NCBI RefSeq assembly: GCF_002952055.1
Contig: NZ_CP021255.1
Coordinates: forward strand, 994,851-1,058,850
Reading direction: 5' to 3'
Source: Desulfobulbus oralis
GTDB lineage: Bacteria; Desulfobacterota; Desulfobulbia; Desulfobulbales; Desulfobulbaceae
Length of the DNA stretch: 64,000 nt
Under the pieces are notes generated by a model. The model searched no databases. It was not told the origin of the DNA and saw only the letters and a list, made by a program, of their open reading frames with translations. The position numbers were made by a program, and so were the translations under genes. Positions 46,750 through 55,826 of this stretch are shown in pieces (position 1 is the stretch's first letter; the number at the start of each line of letters is the position of its first letter).

Positions 46750-48390
46750 ATGACAGAGAAAACAGTGTGTGCTCCCAAAAACGTCTGGATGGTCACCCGG
46801 GAATACGAAGGCATTGCCGGTGCGGGTGGCGTCAAGGATGTCTGTCGCCAGTTGGCGGAGACTCTGGTGCAGGACGCCCATTGCTCGGTCAGTGTGGTGC
46901 TGCCGCGCTATGGCTTTATCGATGCGGCTGGGCTGGGCTTTCGGCTGGCCGCTATCGGAGATCGCAGCGGCCGCATCGGCGCGCGCCGCTACACTCCGCT
47001 TTTTGAGGTGGACATGAACTACAGCGGCGAAGAACGCCGCGAACCGGTGGCCGTGTGGCAGGGCGAACTGGGCGGCGTCAGGCTCTACCTCCTGGAGGCC
47101 GATCGCTATGCGACCAAACGTGGGGTCTATACCTACACTGAAGAGGATGAGCAGGAGGTCGAGTGGCAGCACCGGGGCCGGGGCCATCTGGATTATTTTG
47201 CCATGAATGTGCTGCTGCAGAAGGCGGCACTGGATGTGATGATGTTTCTGGGCGAACGGCCGGACCTGATCCATTGCCACGACGGCCATGCTGCCATCCT
47301 GCCGGCCATAATGAAGGAAAATGGCGGCTACCGTTCGTATTTCAGCCGTACAGGCGCTGTGGTGACCATCCACAATGCCGGTCAGGGCTATCATCAGGAG
47401 GTGAACGATCTGGACTTTGCCCACGCCATCACGGGCCTGCCCCGCCGGGTGATTGACGACAGCCTCCTCAATGGCAGTTTCGACCCCTTTCTGGCAGCGT
47501 CTGGCTACAGTGTGCTCAACACGGTAAGCGGGAACTATGCGGTGGAGCTGCAGCAGAGCCAGGAAGATGGCCGCACCGGCTGGCTGGGACATACGCTTTC
47601 CGCCCGGGGCATTGCACTCTTTGGCATCACCAATGGCATTGATCCGGCATCTTTCGATCCTTCGCGGCCCGAAATCCTGCACCTGCCCCATGGCTTTAAC
47701 ATCAGAAAGCACGAGCTGTCCGGCAAACGCGCCTGCAAGGAGGCCATGCTGCATCAGCTCTCCAGTGTGCGGATCTGGGAGCGCGTGCGTCAGTACGGCG
47801 TGCTGAGCGGCCCCGGCACGATGCCGCTTTTCACCTTTGTCGGCCGTTTGACGGCGCAGAAAGGGGTGGATATCCTGCTGGAGGCGCTCTTCGAATTTTT
47901 GCGGGACGAAGCACCATTGCAAGCCCTGGTCTTTGGCGCCGGCGAGTCCGGGCTGGAGCGGCAGTTGGAGCGGCTGAGCGAGTCCGAACGGGGCTGGGGC
48001 AGGCTCTGCTTTCTTAAGGGTTATGATCCGGCGGTGGCCAACCAGGTCTATGCGGCAGGTGATTTTTTCCTGATTCCATCCCGTTACGAACCCTGTGGCC
48101 TGACCGACTATATTGCCCAGCTCTTGGGCAATCTGCCCATTGTGCACCGGGTCGGTGGTTTGGTGAAGGTGCTTGACGGTGAAACCGGTTTTTCCTATAT
48201 CGATAATTCGGCTGACTCTCTGGCTGGCGCCATGCGGCGGGCCATGGGCGTGTATGCCGGCGGGCCGGAAGCCGTGACCCGCATGCAGGTGGCTGCGGTC
48301 GAATGTATAGATCGCGAGCACACCTGGAAAACGGTGATGGGCGCCTATGTGCAGCTTTATCGGGAGTCCATGCGGCGTTGGCAGGACTGA
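46750..48390 (+). CDS. glycogen/starch synthase-like GT5 glycosyltransferase
   Basis: A 546-residue GT-B enzyme that elongates alpha-1,4-glucan from ADP- or UDP-glucose. The N-terminal half has NVWMVTREYEGIAGAGGVKDV, CHDGHAAILPAI and TIHNAGQGYH; the C-terminal half has FVGRLTAQKGVDILLEAL, the EPCGLTDYIAQLLG acid motif and HRVGGLVKV. The N-terminal K-x-GG substrate lysine of GlgA is replaced (GAGG), which is unusual. ATG 46750 fits homology. It precedes gap by 72 bp. Confidence 0.85.
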   Translation: MTEKTVCAPKNVWMVTREYEGIAGAGGVKDVCRQLAETLVQDAHCSVSVVLPRYGFIDAAGLGFRLAAIGDRSGRIGARRYTPLFEVDMNYSGEERREPVAVWQGELGGVRLYLLEADRYATKRGVYTYTEEDEQEVEWQHRGRGHLDYFAMNVLLQKAALDVMMFLGERPDLIHCHDGHAAILPAIMKENGGYRSYFSRTGAVVTIHNAGQGYHQEVNDLDFAHAITGLPRRVIDDSLLNGSFDPFLAASGYSVLNTVSGNYAVELQQSQEDGRTGWLGHTLSARGIALFGITNGIDPASFDPSRPEILHLPHGFNIRKHELSGKRACKEAMLHQLSSVRIWERVRQYGVLSGPGTMPLFTFVGRLTAQKGVDILLEALFEFLRDEAPLQALVFGAGESGLERQLERLSESERGWGRLCFLKGYDPAVANQVYAAGDFFLIPSRYEPCGLTDYIAQLLGNLPIVHRVGGLVKVLDGETGFSYIDNSADSLAGAMRRAMGVYAGGPEAVTRMQVAAVECIDREHTWKTVMGAYVQLYRESMRRWQD

Positions 48391-48462
48391 TACGGTGTTT
48401 TCCGCGCCAGCCCGGGAACGTCTGGCGCATCTCTTTTCATACGAATTTCAAGGAGTGTACAA

Positions 48463-49467
48463 ATGGCCATTAAAATCGGCATCAACGGCTTTGGCCGGAT
48501 CGGCAGGAACGTATTTCGCGCGCTGGGCTGCGATCCGGCTTTTGCGGACATCGAAGTGGTGGGCATCAATGACCTGACCGATGTGCAAACCCTGACCCAG
48601 TTGGCCAAATACGACTCTGTCATGGGTCGGGCCAGCGAAGACATCAAGGCTGGTGAGAACAGTTTGATCGTGGACGGCAGGGAAATCCCCATCACCAGCC
48701 ATCGCGACCCGGCGGAAATCCCCTGGCGGAGTCTGGGGGCCGAGTATGTGCTGGAATGCACCGGCCTGTTCACCACGCTTGAGAAGGCGCAGGTGCATAT
48801 TGACGCGGGGGCGAGCAAGGTCGTGATTTCCGCGCCGGCCAAGGGCGGTGTCAAGACCATAGTCATGGGCGTGAATGAGGATGAGTATGATCCGGCCGAA
48901 CACCATGTGGTTTCCAATGCCTCCTGCACGACCAACTGTCTGGCGCCGGTGGCGCAGGTTATTCTGAACAATTTCGGCATCAGGCGTGGTCTGATGACCA
49001 CTGTGCACGCCTACACCGGTGATCAGCGTCTGGTGGATGCGCCCCACAAGGACCTGCGCCGCGCCCGGGCAGCCTGCCTGTCCATGATTCCCACCAAGAC
49101 CGGGGCTGCTGCTGCGGTAGCGCTTGTCATCCCGGAACTGAAGAACAAGTTTGACGGTCTGGCGGTGCGCGTGCCCACGCCGACGGTGTCTCTGGTGGAC
49201 GTGGTTATGGAAGTGGAGAGGGAAACCACCACGGATGAGGTCAACAAGGTCCTGGCCGCCGCTGCCAACCGCTATCTGGGTTACACCGACGAGCCGCTGG
49301 TTTCCATCGACTTCCGGGGCGATGCCCACTCCTCCATTGTGGACGGCAACTGCACCCGCGTCATGGGCACCACGGTCAAGATCATGAGCTGGTATGACAA
49401 CGAATGGGGTTATTCCAACCGTATGCTGGATCTGGTCCGGCACATGGATGCCAACAAGGCGCTGTAA
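48463..49467 (+). CDS. gap: type I glyceraldehyde-3-phosphate dehydrogenase
   Basis: A 334-residue glycolytic dehydrogenase. The NAD-binding start IGINGFGRIGRNVFRAL, catalytic cysteine in SNASCTTNCLAP, VDAPHKDLRRARAACLSMIPT and SWYDNEWGYSNRMLDL are standard. CAAGGAG precedes ATG 48463. A strong terminator follows and marks the end of core-genome sequence before the accessory island. Confidence 0.97.
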   Translation: MAIKIGINGFGRIGRNVFRALGCDPAFADIEVVGINDLTDVQTLTQLAKYDSVMGRASEDIKAGENSLIVDGREIPITSHRDPAEIPWRSLGAEYVLECTGLFTTLEKAQVHIDAGASKVVISAPAKGGVKTIVMGVNEDEYDPAEHHVVSNASCTTNCLAPVAQVILNNFGIRRGLMTTVHAYTGDQRLVDAPHKDLRRARAACLSMIPTKTGAAAAVALVIPELKNKFDGLAVRVPTPTVSLVDVVMEVERETTTDEVNKVLAAAANRYLGYTDEPLVSIDFRGDAHSSIVDGNCTRVMGTTVKIMSWYDNEWGYSNRMLDLVRHMDANKAL

Positions 49468-49494
49468 ACGGTATTTTTGTTTTGTCGGTGGCAC

Positions 49495-49528
49495 CGGCTT
49501 CTTCATCTTTGGATGAAGAAGCCGTTTT
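49495..49528 (+). terminator. intrinsic terminator after gap
   Basis: Thirteen-base-pair stem CGGCTTCTTCATC (49495-49507) / GATGAAGAAGCCG (49512-49524), loop TTTG, then TTTT. Confidence 0.92.
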
Positions 49529-50098
49529 GCTCGTTATTGGGGGCGATGCATGCAATCGTTGGTGCCGCACTGCCAGGGCGAATGCGACCTGCAAAGGAGG
49601 TGCGTGAGGATTGCTCGCTCCAGCTCCCTGAACCCGGCCGTTTCCGAACCATTATCACGTGCTGGCGCCTGCCGAAGAGCCGGTGCCAGCTCACCTAAAC
49701 ACGGCAGGAGCGCCTCGCCCGAGGCGGCGGCCGTCTTTTTTTGGGCCTTGGCCAGCAGCAGAAGGCGACTTTTGCACTCCTGGCAACTGAGCAGCTCTGC
49801 CTGACCCCTGGCGGCGCAGACCAGATCCGCCCCCACGCGGGCACTCCCGGCAACAGGCTGTGGCCGTCGAGCTATGTCAATACGCCCGGGAAGCCGGCCT
49901 CTGCCCCGGCCGCACCGGCTTTGCCGCCTGCGGCGTCGGTGGATGCGGCGTAAATGATGGTAGCTGGTATCGCCAAGTCTTTTCCAACTTTGCAACACCG
50001 GAAAATTTGAGTATAATTTTTTGCGAGGCCTTTGGCCGATGCTGCGTTATTTTTTGCAAAACTGAGATTATCTTTACGGTTAGTGATATAAAAAGCAG
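49529..50098. other. 570-bp GC-rich to AT-rich transition, no gene supported
   Basis: Several overlapping short frames exist on both strands, some Cys-rich, but none has steady coding character. A hairpin CGCCTC/GAGGCG (49711-49726) is followed 8 nt later by eight T residues. From about 49990 the base composition turns sharply AT-rich, which marks the left edge of the island. It may hold remains of an eroded gene. Confidence 0.4.
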
Positions 50099-50492
50099 AT
50101 GGAAGATACACGCTACTTAACAACTGATTTTGAAATAATGTCAAATTTTGATCTATCGCCAATATGCGCAGCATTTGGGGAAGATGCTGTCGTTTTGTAC
50201 AATGGAAAGTGGGGAAGACATTATAAAGCATCATTTGAAACTTCAAATGAATTAAGCAATGATGTTAACGATATTATTTCTCATTTCTATGAACTAATAA
50301 TAGCATATGGAAGATAAACAAAAAGAAATATATGATACTAGCTTTTTAAAAATTTTCGATATCGGTTATGAATCTGGTGATTCTAATGCCTGCTTTTTCA
50401 CAGAAATACGAGAAACAACAATAAAAATGCTTTCTGAAATTGATGCAAAAATAGGTATTACGATTTATCCGCATATTACTCCACCAGTTTAA
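50099..50492 (+). pseudogene. DUF4279-like gene, split by a frameshift
   Basis: Two overlapping frames (50099-50317, 72 aa; 50307-50492, 61 aa) together make one protein of about 125 residues resembling DUF4279: RYLTTDFEIMSNFDLSPI, ALYNGKWG-type VVLYNGKWGRHYKASFE, then KEIYDTSFLKIFDIGYESGDSNACFF and the end KIGITIYPHI. The junction lies at 50303-50317. Function of the family is unknown; it is frequent in mobile cassettes and toxin-immunity loci. It is AT-rich and stands first in the cassette-like array. Confidence 0.6.
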
Positions 50493-50508
50493 AATAATTT
50501 AAGAATTT

Positions 50509-50566
50509 AACTAACTAGACATTTGAACGAACTCACTGAAGTTTGCCGTTCAATTACACGTTATGC
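50509..50566. repeat. attC-like site A (58 bp)
   Basis: Lies 17 bp after the DUF4279 relic. Outer boxes ACTAAC (50510-50515) and GTTATGC (50560-50566), inner arms TTGAACG (50523-50529) and CGTTCAA (50547-50553) that pair perfectly, and spacers of 7 and 6 nt: the plan of an integron attC recombination site. Its 3' half matches site B at 22 of 31 positions. Confidence 0.55.
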
Positions 50567-50700
50567 ATAAATACCAATGGCAACTGAACCCAGTACACTC
50601 CAATGGAGTGAAGTTCTCTCATGCCAAGAGCTGACGAACAAAATATATTTGTCGCTTTCTCAAGGATGCATTCATTCGAAGGTTATAAGGCATAAGAAAG

Positions 50701-51327
50701 TCAGATGGGATTGCTGCTTGGCTATAACGGCAAATCACCACATGCCCCACTAAATTCCGAGATTGGCAGGTTTGCGAAGAGAATCGCAAAGCATTACGAC
50801 ATTCAGTTCACCGAAAGGAGCTCAAGAAAGTACAAGTACTTGGATCTGTTTTTTTAATGGCGGGGAAGATGGAACGTATTTTGTCTGGCAATTAAGCCCA
50901 GAACTTGTGTAATTCCTGCAAGACCTTGAATTGACAGGTGAGCAGCCCTATCCAGAAGAGCAGCTTGTTGACAGTGACTTGGCTTTAGTCTGGGGGCGCA
51001 AAAAGAACAGTTGTCGTAAATGCATACGAAAGAAGCCCAAAGGCACGCAGCATGTGTATTGCTCATTGGGGACATCAGTGCGTGGCATGTGGCTTCGACT
51101 TTGCCAATTCATACGGCGCTATTGGCACAGGCCTTATTCACGTTCACCATTTGGTATCTGTGACAGAAATAGGGAAGTCCTGCCAAGTCAACCCAATTGA
51201 TGATTGATGGCATGTCTGTCCGAATTGTCATGCCATACTGTATACATCGGGCCATAATTTGAGCATCAAACAATTACGAGAGTTAATACATGTGAACAAA
51301 TGTGGGCAAGGAGAGAACCACACATAA
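50701..51327 (+). pseudogene. HNH endonuclease (McrA-like) relic
   Basis: Translation in shifting frames gives a coherent protein: LLGYNGKSPHAPLNSEIGRF, then NGGEDGTYFVWQLSPELV, FLQDLELTGEQPYPEEQLV, and finally AYERSPKARSMCIAHWGHQC-VACGFDF, HVHHLVSVTEIG, HVCPNCHAILYTSGH, with the zinc Cys pairs and HH of an HNH nuclease. Lesions: an extra T in the T7 run at 50849-50855, TAA at 50910, a shift near 50990-51000, and TGA at 51205-51207. The intact protein would cut DNA, perhaps methylated DNA; this copy is dead. Confidence 0.75.
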
Positions 51328-51413
51328 GATTGACCTCAACATGAACGGTCAAAATACTGAGAATCTTGATATCATCTTAGATCCACATTGTACAAAGTAT
51401 AAGGAGAATTAAT

Positions 51414-52261
51414 ATGGTGAATAAACCAAGAAAATTATGGATGGCAGGAATTTTGAGTATTATACAACCTGGGCTTGGTCACGTTTATAACGGAGAAATA
51501 CGTAAATCACTAATTATTTATCTGTTGCCATTTTTGTTATTACCATTATTAATATTTGGCTTGTATACTCGTTTTGCTATCTATTATCTGGCACTGTTTA
51601 CCCTTCTTATTATCGTATATTATGTATTAGTTATATTTGATGCTGTCAGAATTGCAAAAATATTCAGCACAATATATCCTCTCAAGAAATACAATAAGAT
51701 AATTATTTACATTGGGATACTCATTTTGGATGTAAGCATAAGAGTTTCTGTACAAGGTTTTATAAAAAATTCTATCATTAGGACATACAAATTATCGGCA
51801 GTAAGTATGGAACCAACATTACTTGCAGGTGACTATATTTTGGTTGATCTTCGAGAAGGAGCAAAGAACCCCCAAAAAAGGATTTGGTTATATTTGAATA
51901 CCCCAAAGACCCGTCCAAGGATTTTGTAAAACGTGTTGTCGCAGTGGGTGGAGATACTGTTGAAATAAAGGATAAACAACTTATCGTAAATGGTAATATT
52001 ATTAAGGAAGAATATGTTGTTTATACGGATGTAACTACGTATCCTACCATTACATATCCACGAGATCAATTTGGTCCGGTTACTGTACCTGCCAATTCAT
52101 ACTTCGTAATGGGTGATAATCGTGATCATAGTTTAGACAGTAGATTTTTTGGGTTTGTTTCAAAAAATATGATTAAAGGAACGTTAAAGAGTATTTATTG
52201 GTCATATGATCGGAAGACATCTTCAATACGCTGGAATAGAATAGGTAAGAAAATATCATAG
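51414..52261 (+). pseudogene. signal peptidase I, frameshifted
   Basis: Two frames (51414-51929 and 51884-52261) form one S26 signal peptidase of about 280 residues that would cleave secretory signal peptides at the membrane. The N-terminal part has QPGLGHVYNGE and about four hydrophobic helices, then the catalytic Ser in SAVSMEPTLLAGDYILVD. The second frame has the catalytic Lys in DFVKRVVAVGGD and the MGDNRDHSLDSRFFGFV box. The break is in the C5A6 run at 51869-51879. AAGGAGA precedes the ATG. It is AT-rich, unlike the core genome. Confidence 0.8.
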
Positions 52262-52505
52262 CATGATAATAAAAATAACAAATTTATGTATTACATCATT
52301 CTTATAGGCTTTGATAAGAATAAATATATATAAAATCAATTATAATACATTCATCAGAAAGAAGATAAAATCCCATAGCTAGATTATCAGTCCATCTAGG
52401 TTCAGAGATAATCCTGATGGATTTATTATTATAAATACATAATTTATAAAGATAAAAGAAAGAATTTTCTGCTACTATTATATATAAATAACCATATAAA
52501 TAATA
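52262..52505. other. AT-rich spacer, no gene seen
   Basis: Very AT-rich sequence after the signal peptidase relic. Short frames are low-complexity Tyr/Ile-rich and look non-coding. Confidence 0.4.
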
Positions 52506-52563
52506 ATACAACAAATACTAATATCGGACTTACGGAAGTTCGGCAGTGAATTCCACGTTATAT
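52506..52563. repeat. attC-like site B (58 bp)
   Basis: Outer boxes ATACAAC (52506-52512) and GTTATAT (52557-52563); inner pairing CGGACTT (52525-52531) with AAGTTCG (52536-52542) with one wobble. Same length as site A and a closely related 3' half (GTGAATTCCACGTTAT against TTCAATTACACGTTAT). Confidence 0.5.
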
Positions 52564-53053
52564 GTATATATACTGAAATAAATAATCCTTTTTCGTTGGC
52601 ATTCATTGGAAGGTTGCTCTTTGTTAGTAGCATTTTTCCAGTAAGATCTGAAAACTTTCAAATCACAGGCGTATGAAAATTCAATGAATAGCTGGACTTT
52701 GAAAATATTGAGCAAGTTCAGTTAACCGAGAAACAACAAAAAATATTATCAAACAACTTTTTCGGTAAGCTGGTTATTGAATAGTCCTGTAAACAAGCAC
52801 TTTTGAGGGTAAGGTGTATACCTATCAATTCTTGAATATAGAGGAGTCAGGTGATACTGTTACGATCAAATAATATTATCCCATCTCCAAGAAAAATGTA
52901 AAGGTCGTGATGACTATCAAAGGTAACTGTTATTCAATTCCTTTGAGATACTTTAGTTTTGATGAAGTATTTTGCAGAGTTAAATATCACATATAACACC
53001 TTGTTCCTGTGAACTCGCTGAGCTCAGCGTGCAACTTTCGTCGAGGGTAAAAA
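52564..53053. other. AT-rich region with a decayed site before the 182-aa gene
   Basis: No intact gene. At 52991-53048 a third, decayed attC-like site is possible: ATATAAC at its left, the perfect 14-bp palindrome CGCTGAGCTCAGCG at 53016-53029, and a shared GAACTC-x-CTGA core with site A, but the right-hand GTTA box is lost. The rest may be remnants of one cassette. Confidence 0.35.
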
Positions 53054-53602
53054 ATGATTCCAGCCGGGTATATGGCTAAACATGTTGCGGCTCGTCCAGA
53101 TGGGTTAAAGGCTAATCAAGTGAAGGATATTTACTCTGTGAGCAATTGTATATCCGACGACTTTGCTGACTACATAAACTTCTGGAAACACAATGGATAC
53201 TGGCTGTTTGACTCACCAGAAATAATTCGGTCAGTAGCCAAAGAGCACTCCATAGATATTATCAATGCAAGACTATTTTTCTATGAGATTTATGAGTATG
53301 AATATGACGAAGATGAGAAATCATGGAATCCATTTGTTCCAGAATCTTCGTTTGAAACTCACGTCATACAGCCAGTAACAAAGAAGCTTGAAGGATATGA
53401 TGTTGTATCATTTTACGTCCATACAAGTCCGGAGTGCTCGCCATTGTCATGTAATTCACTGGCATCCGAAATAGAAACAAATGAACATTGCTTGTTGCCT
53501 ACATTTGAAAAGGCAAAGGACTTGCTTGAGCAAGGGAAATTTGCTAACTCAGAACCAGGTTCTTACAGGATATTTGCTGTCTATTCTGTGCAATGGCCCT
53601 AA
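53054..53602 (+). CDS. hypothetical cassette protein, 182 aa
   Basis: An intact acidic protein with no membrane segment or signal peptide. Distinctive stretches are DIYSVSNCISDDFADYINFWKHNGYWLFDSPEII, YEYEYDEDEKSWNPF, TSPECSPLSCNSLA and the C-terminal EPGSYRIFAVYSVQWP. The sequence style resembles conserved proteins of unknown role that I associate with integron gene cassettes in gamma-proteobacteria; that is from memory. No function is assigned. No clear ribosome binding site apart from CGAGGG 7 nt before the ATG. Confidence 0.75.
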   Translation: MIPAGYMAKHVAARPDGLKANQVKDIYSVSNCISDDFADYINFWKHNGYWLFDSPEIIRSVAKEHSIDIINARLFFYEIYEYEYDEDEKSWNPFVPESSFETHVIQPVTKKLEGYDVVSFYVHTSPECSPLSCNSLASEIETNEHCLLPTFEKAKDLLEQGKFANSEPGSYRIFAVYSVQWP

Positions 53603-53656
53603 ACCGCTCTATCGGACATCAAAAAGGCTACCGCTTTTGACCCAGTAGAGCTGACA

Positions 53657-54109
53657 TTGTGTGCCACATTGAAGAATAAACGGTCCATGATAGATATCAT
53701 AATCAATAGGCTGACAGGCCAGGTAGTTATTAAGGTATCTCCAAATGAATTTACATTTTTATGGCGAGGCAAATCACTAAATATCAAGACGTATGTCCAT
53801 TTATTTGACGATAATGGTTATTATAGAATACTGGGAATAGGTGAAGATTTTGAGGGATCAAGCAGATGTACTCGTGTCGAATTATTTTCTGAAAAACTTC
53901 CACCCAATGATCGCATTTTACGTCCAGAACTTTTAGAGTTGTTTATAAGATTTGGTTTACAAAAAATCATTGGTCGCAGAAGCATTATGAGACCAACAGT
54001 AGTATTTGAAGAAACTCATAATATTTCAAAGATATTATCAGGTTATCAGAATTCAGTCCTGATAGAGGCTGCTTATAAGGCCGGCGCTTATTCTGTTCAA
54101 ATAAACTAA
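53657..54109 (+). CDS. hypothetical protein, 150 aa
   Basis: An AT-rich gene of unknown function. From MIDIIINRLTGQVV (ATG 53687, the more likely start) it runs VKVSPNEFTFLWRGKSLNIKTYVHL, a beta-rich pattern, then a helical C-terminal half. The stop lies 4 bp before attC-like site D, as expected of a gene cassette. There is no recognised motif. The 55-bp gap from the upstream gene has no attC-like sequence, so both might belong to one cassette. Confidence 0.6.
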   Translation: MCATLKNKRSMIDIIINRLTGQVVIKVSPNEFTFLWRGKSLNIKTYVHLFDDNGYYRILGIGEDFEGSSRCTRVELFSEKLPPNDRILRPELLELFIRFGLQKIIGRRSIMRPTVVFEETHNISKILSGYQNSVLIEAAYKAGAYSVQIN

Positions 54110-54113
54110 TTTT

Positions 54114-54170
54114 ACACAACCAATCGTTTCATCAGATTTGTGGCTTTCAACGGTGAATTTCATGTTAGCA
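54114..54170. repeat. attC-like site D (57 bp)
   Basis: Outer boxes ACACAAC (54114-54120) and GTTAGCA (54164-54170); inner arms CGTT (54125-54128) and AACG (54149-54152). It shares GTGAATTYCAYGTTA with site B. It begins 4 bp after the stop codon of the 150-aa gene. Confidence 0.5.
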
Positions 54171-54383
54171 AAAATGAAGGGATGGACATTATTCCAGCAA
54201 GTTGTAATAATAAAACCCCTAAATGGTTTTGGTTTCTAGCTATTCTGTGTAAGTAAATATGATTTAAACATTGTCATGATGTTAGAACAAAGCAAACGAA
54301 AGGAGAGACAAGTTTGTAATATTCTGTCCACCTTTCCGGCAGCAGAGTGGCGGCGACAAAATAATCCAGACAGCAAAAGGTTT

Positions 54384-55315
54384 AGATTCTATCCGTAAAT
54401 AGCTCTGATTTTTCTAAAAGCGATAATCGCAGCGGCCAGGAGCAGAAGAGCAAGATACGAGTCGGCTGGCTTTTCGTATCGCACAAGCAGCTTTCTGAAG
54501 CGATTGAAATGCATGACGCGCCTGGGTGACCCATCGTCGGGCGCGACATCCTGGATTGTTCTTCTTTTCCTGGATTTCTTCGCCCCGCTGTTTGACATGA
54601 GGATGGTAGCCCCGTGCCTCCATGGCCAATCCCGCCGCTTCTCCTGAATATCCTGTATCAGCGCAGAGATGCTGCGTGACCTTTTTCTTGTCGGGGGCGT
54701 CGATGACAATCTCATCCAAAACCAATTTCAGTTGCGTGACATCATGCCGGTTTGCTCCCGTCACGACGAGCGATAACGGGACACCACGGCCGTCCACCAG
54801 CAGATGGCGTTTGCTCCCCTTTTTTCCCTGTCCGTTGGGTTGCGTCCAACCGCTTCCTGAGCCAGGGGCGCTTTGACCATGGCGCCATCGATACTTTGCC
54901 GACTCCAGGCGATACCCATCATTTCATCGTACTCCGCAAGACCGGCTCGCCGGAGAGCGACGAAAAAACCAGCCCGCATCCATCGCATAAAGTGGGCATG
55001 AACGGCACCCGCGCTGCCAAACCGTTCCCTGGGAAGAGCTTTCCACTGGCAACCGGTCCGCAGAAAATACATAATGGCCTCAAATACCTGGCGGGGAGGC
55101 ATAGGCCTGCGGCCACCGCCAGGTTTTCGCCTATATTCCCTGCCCGCCTCACGTTCAACCGGTGGAATCAGAGGTGCAACCCGTTCCCAAAAGCTATTGG
55201 ACACTGCCCATGACTGCACCTTTGACATAAGAGCCTCCGCGATCTCAATGAACTGATTGCAGAACGAGGCCGTAAAACAAGAGAAAATCAAAACCGTTAT
55301 TCAAGGATAAGTTCT
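54384..55315 (-). mobile_element. IS5-family element with imperfect terminal repeats
   Basis: About 930 bp. Ends read inward as AGATTCTATCCGTAAATAGC (left) and AGAACTTATCCTTGAATAAC (right, minus strand), matching at 14 of 20 positions. The transposase stop lies inside the left repeat. No clean target duplication was found, so exact edges are approximate. It sits just past attC-like site D. Confidence 0.7.
54389..55228 (-). pseudogene. IS5-family transposase, frameshifted
   Basis: Frame 1 (from ATG 55228) gives MSKVQSWAVSNSFWERVAPLIPP, GGGRRPMPPRQVFEAIMYFLRTGCQWKALPRE and SIDGAMVKAPLAQEAVG. Frame 2 continues at VDGRGVPLSLVVTGANRHDVTQL and ADTGYSGEAAG, ending with ARRWV. A third frame carries NRFRKLLVRYEKPADSYLALLLLAAAIIAFRKI. 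The first shift is at an A6G4 run near 54815, which could be programmed as in some IS5 subgroups; the second, around 54500-54540, breaks the gene. Confidence 0.8.
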
Positions 55316-55826
55316 TGCAGTCGCTATTAGAGCATATTTTTGGTTTGGGCGGCATTCTGGCAGGAAAGCGGCGGCTTGAAAAATTCAAGCTGCCGGCCCA
55401 AAGAGCCGGTACCGGAAATCCGGGGATAACGGGGGCATGGATCTGCTCAGCGCGAATAGCCATGCGACACTTTCTGCACCTCAACTTTCCCCATCCGGCA
55501 AGTGCTCGACATTGTCACCCTCCTGGCTTTCTGGCCGCAGCCTGAATAGCATCAGCCGGGCGGCAAATTTTGATGGCATCGGGCAGCGGCCAGCGGGTGA
55601 CGCTTGGCATGCAGGCCATACGGGAGTCGGCGCAGGCAGCGGATATGCGCATAGCACTGTGGCACTTGGGCCGGCAGCCAGGGGGACGCCTTTTTCCCTC
55701 ATTCATCTCAGAAACATGATGGCCGCAACCAAAGCTGGTGCGGCCATCATGCCCGCCTTTTACAGCGAAGGGCTGAGTCTGCCCGCGCTTTTCTGCGCCT
55801 TGCGGCTGTCCCGAGTCAGGCCTGCG
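55316..55826. other. 500-bp GC-rich gap with a strong hairpin
   Basis: No gene is supported. A long inverted repeat, ATGATGGCCGCAACC (55716-55730) with GGTGCGGCCATCAT (55737-55750), stands about 75 bp beyond the end of the minus-strand beta-propeller gene and is probably its terminator. Confidence 0.5.

Noticed and set aside
49534-49998. Cys-rich minus-strand frame of 154 residues
   Set aside because: Long Arg-rich low-complexity start, no ribosome binding site and no motif; kept only as an uncertain intergenic region.
51869-51881. Programmed frameshift to make full-length signal peptidase
   Set aside because: The run could slip, but no stimulatory structure is evident and neighbouring genes are clearly decayed, so mutation or sequencing error is more likely.
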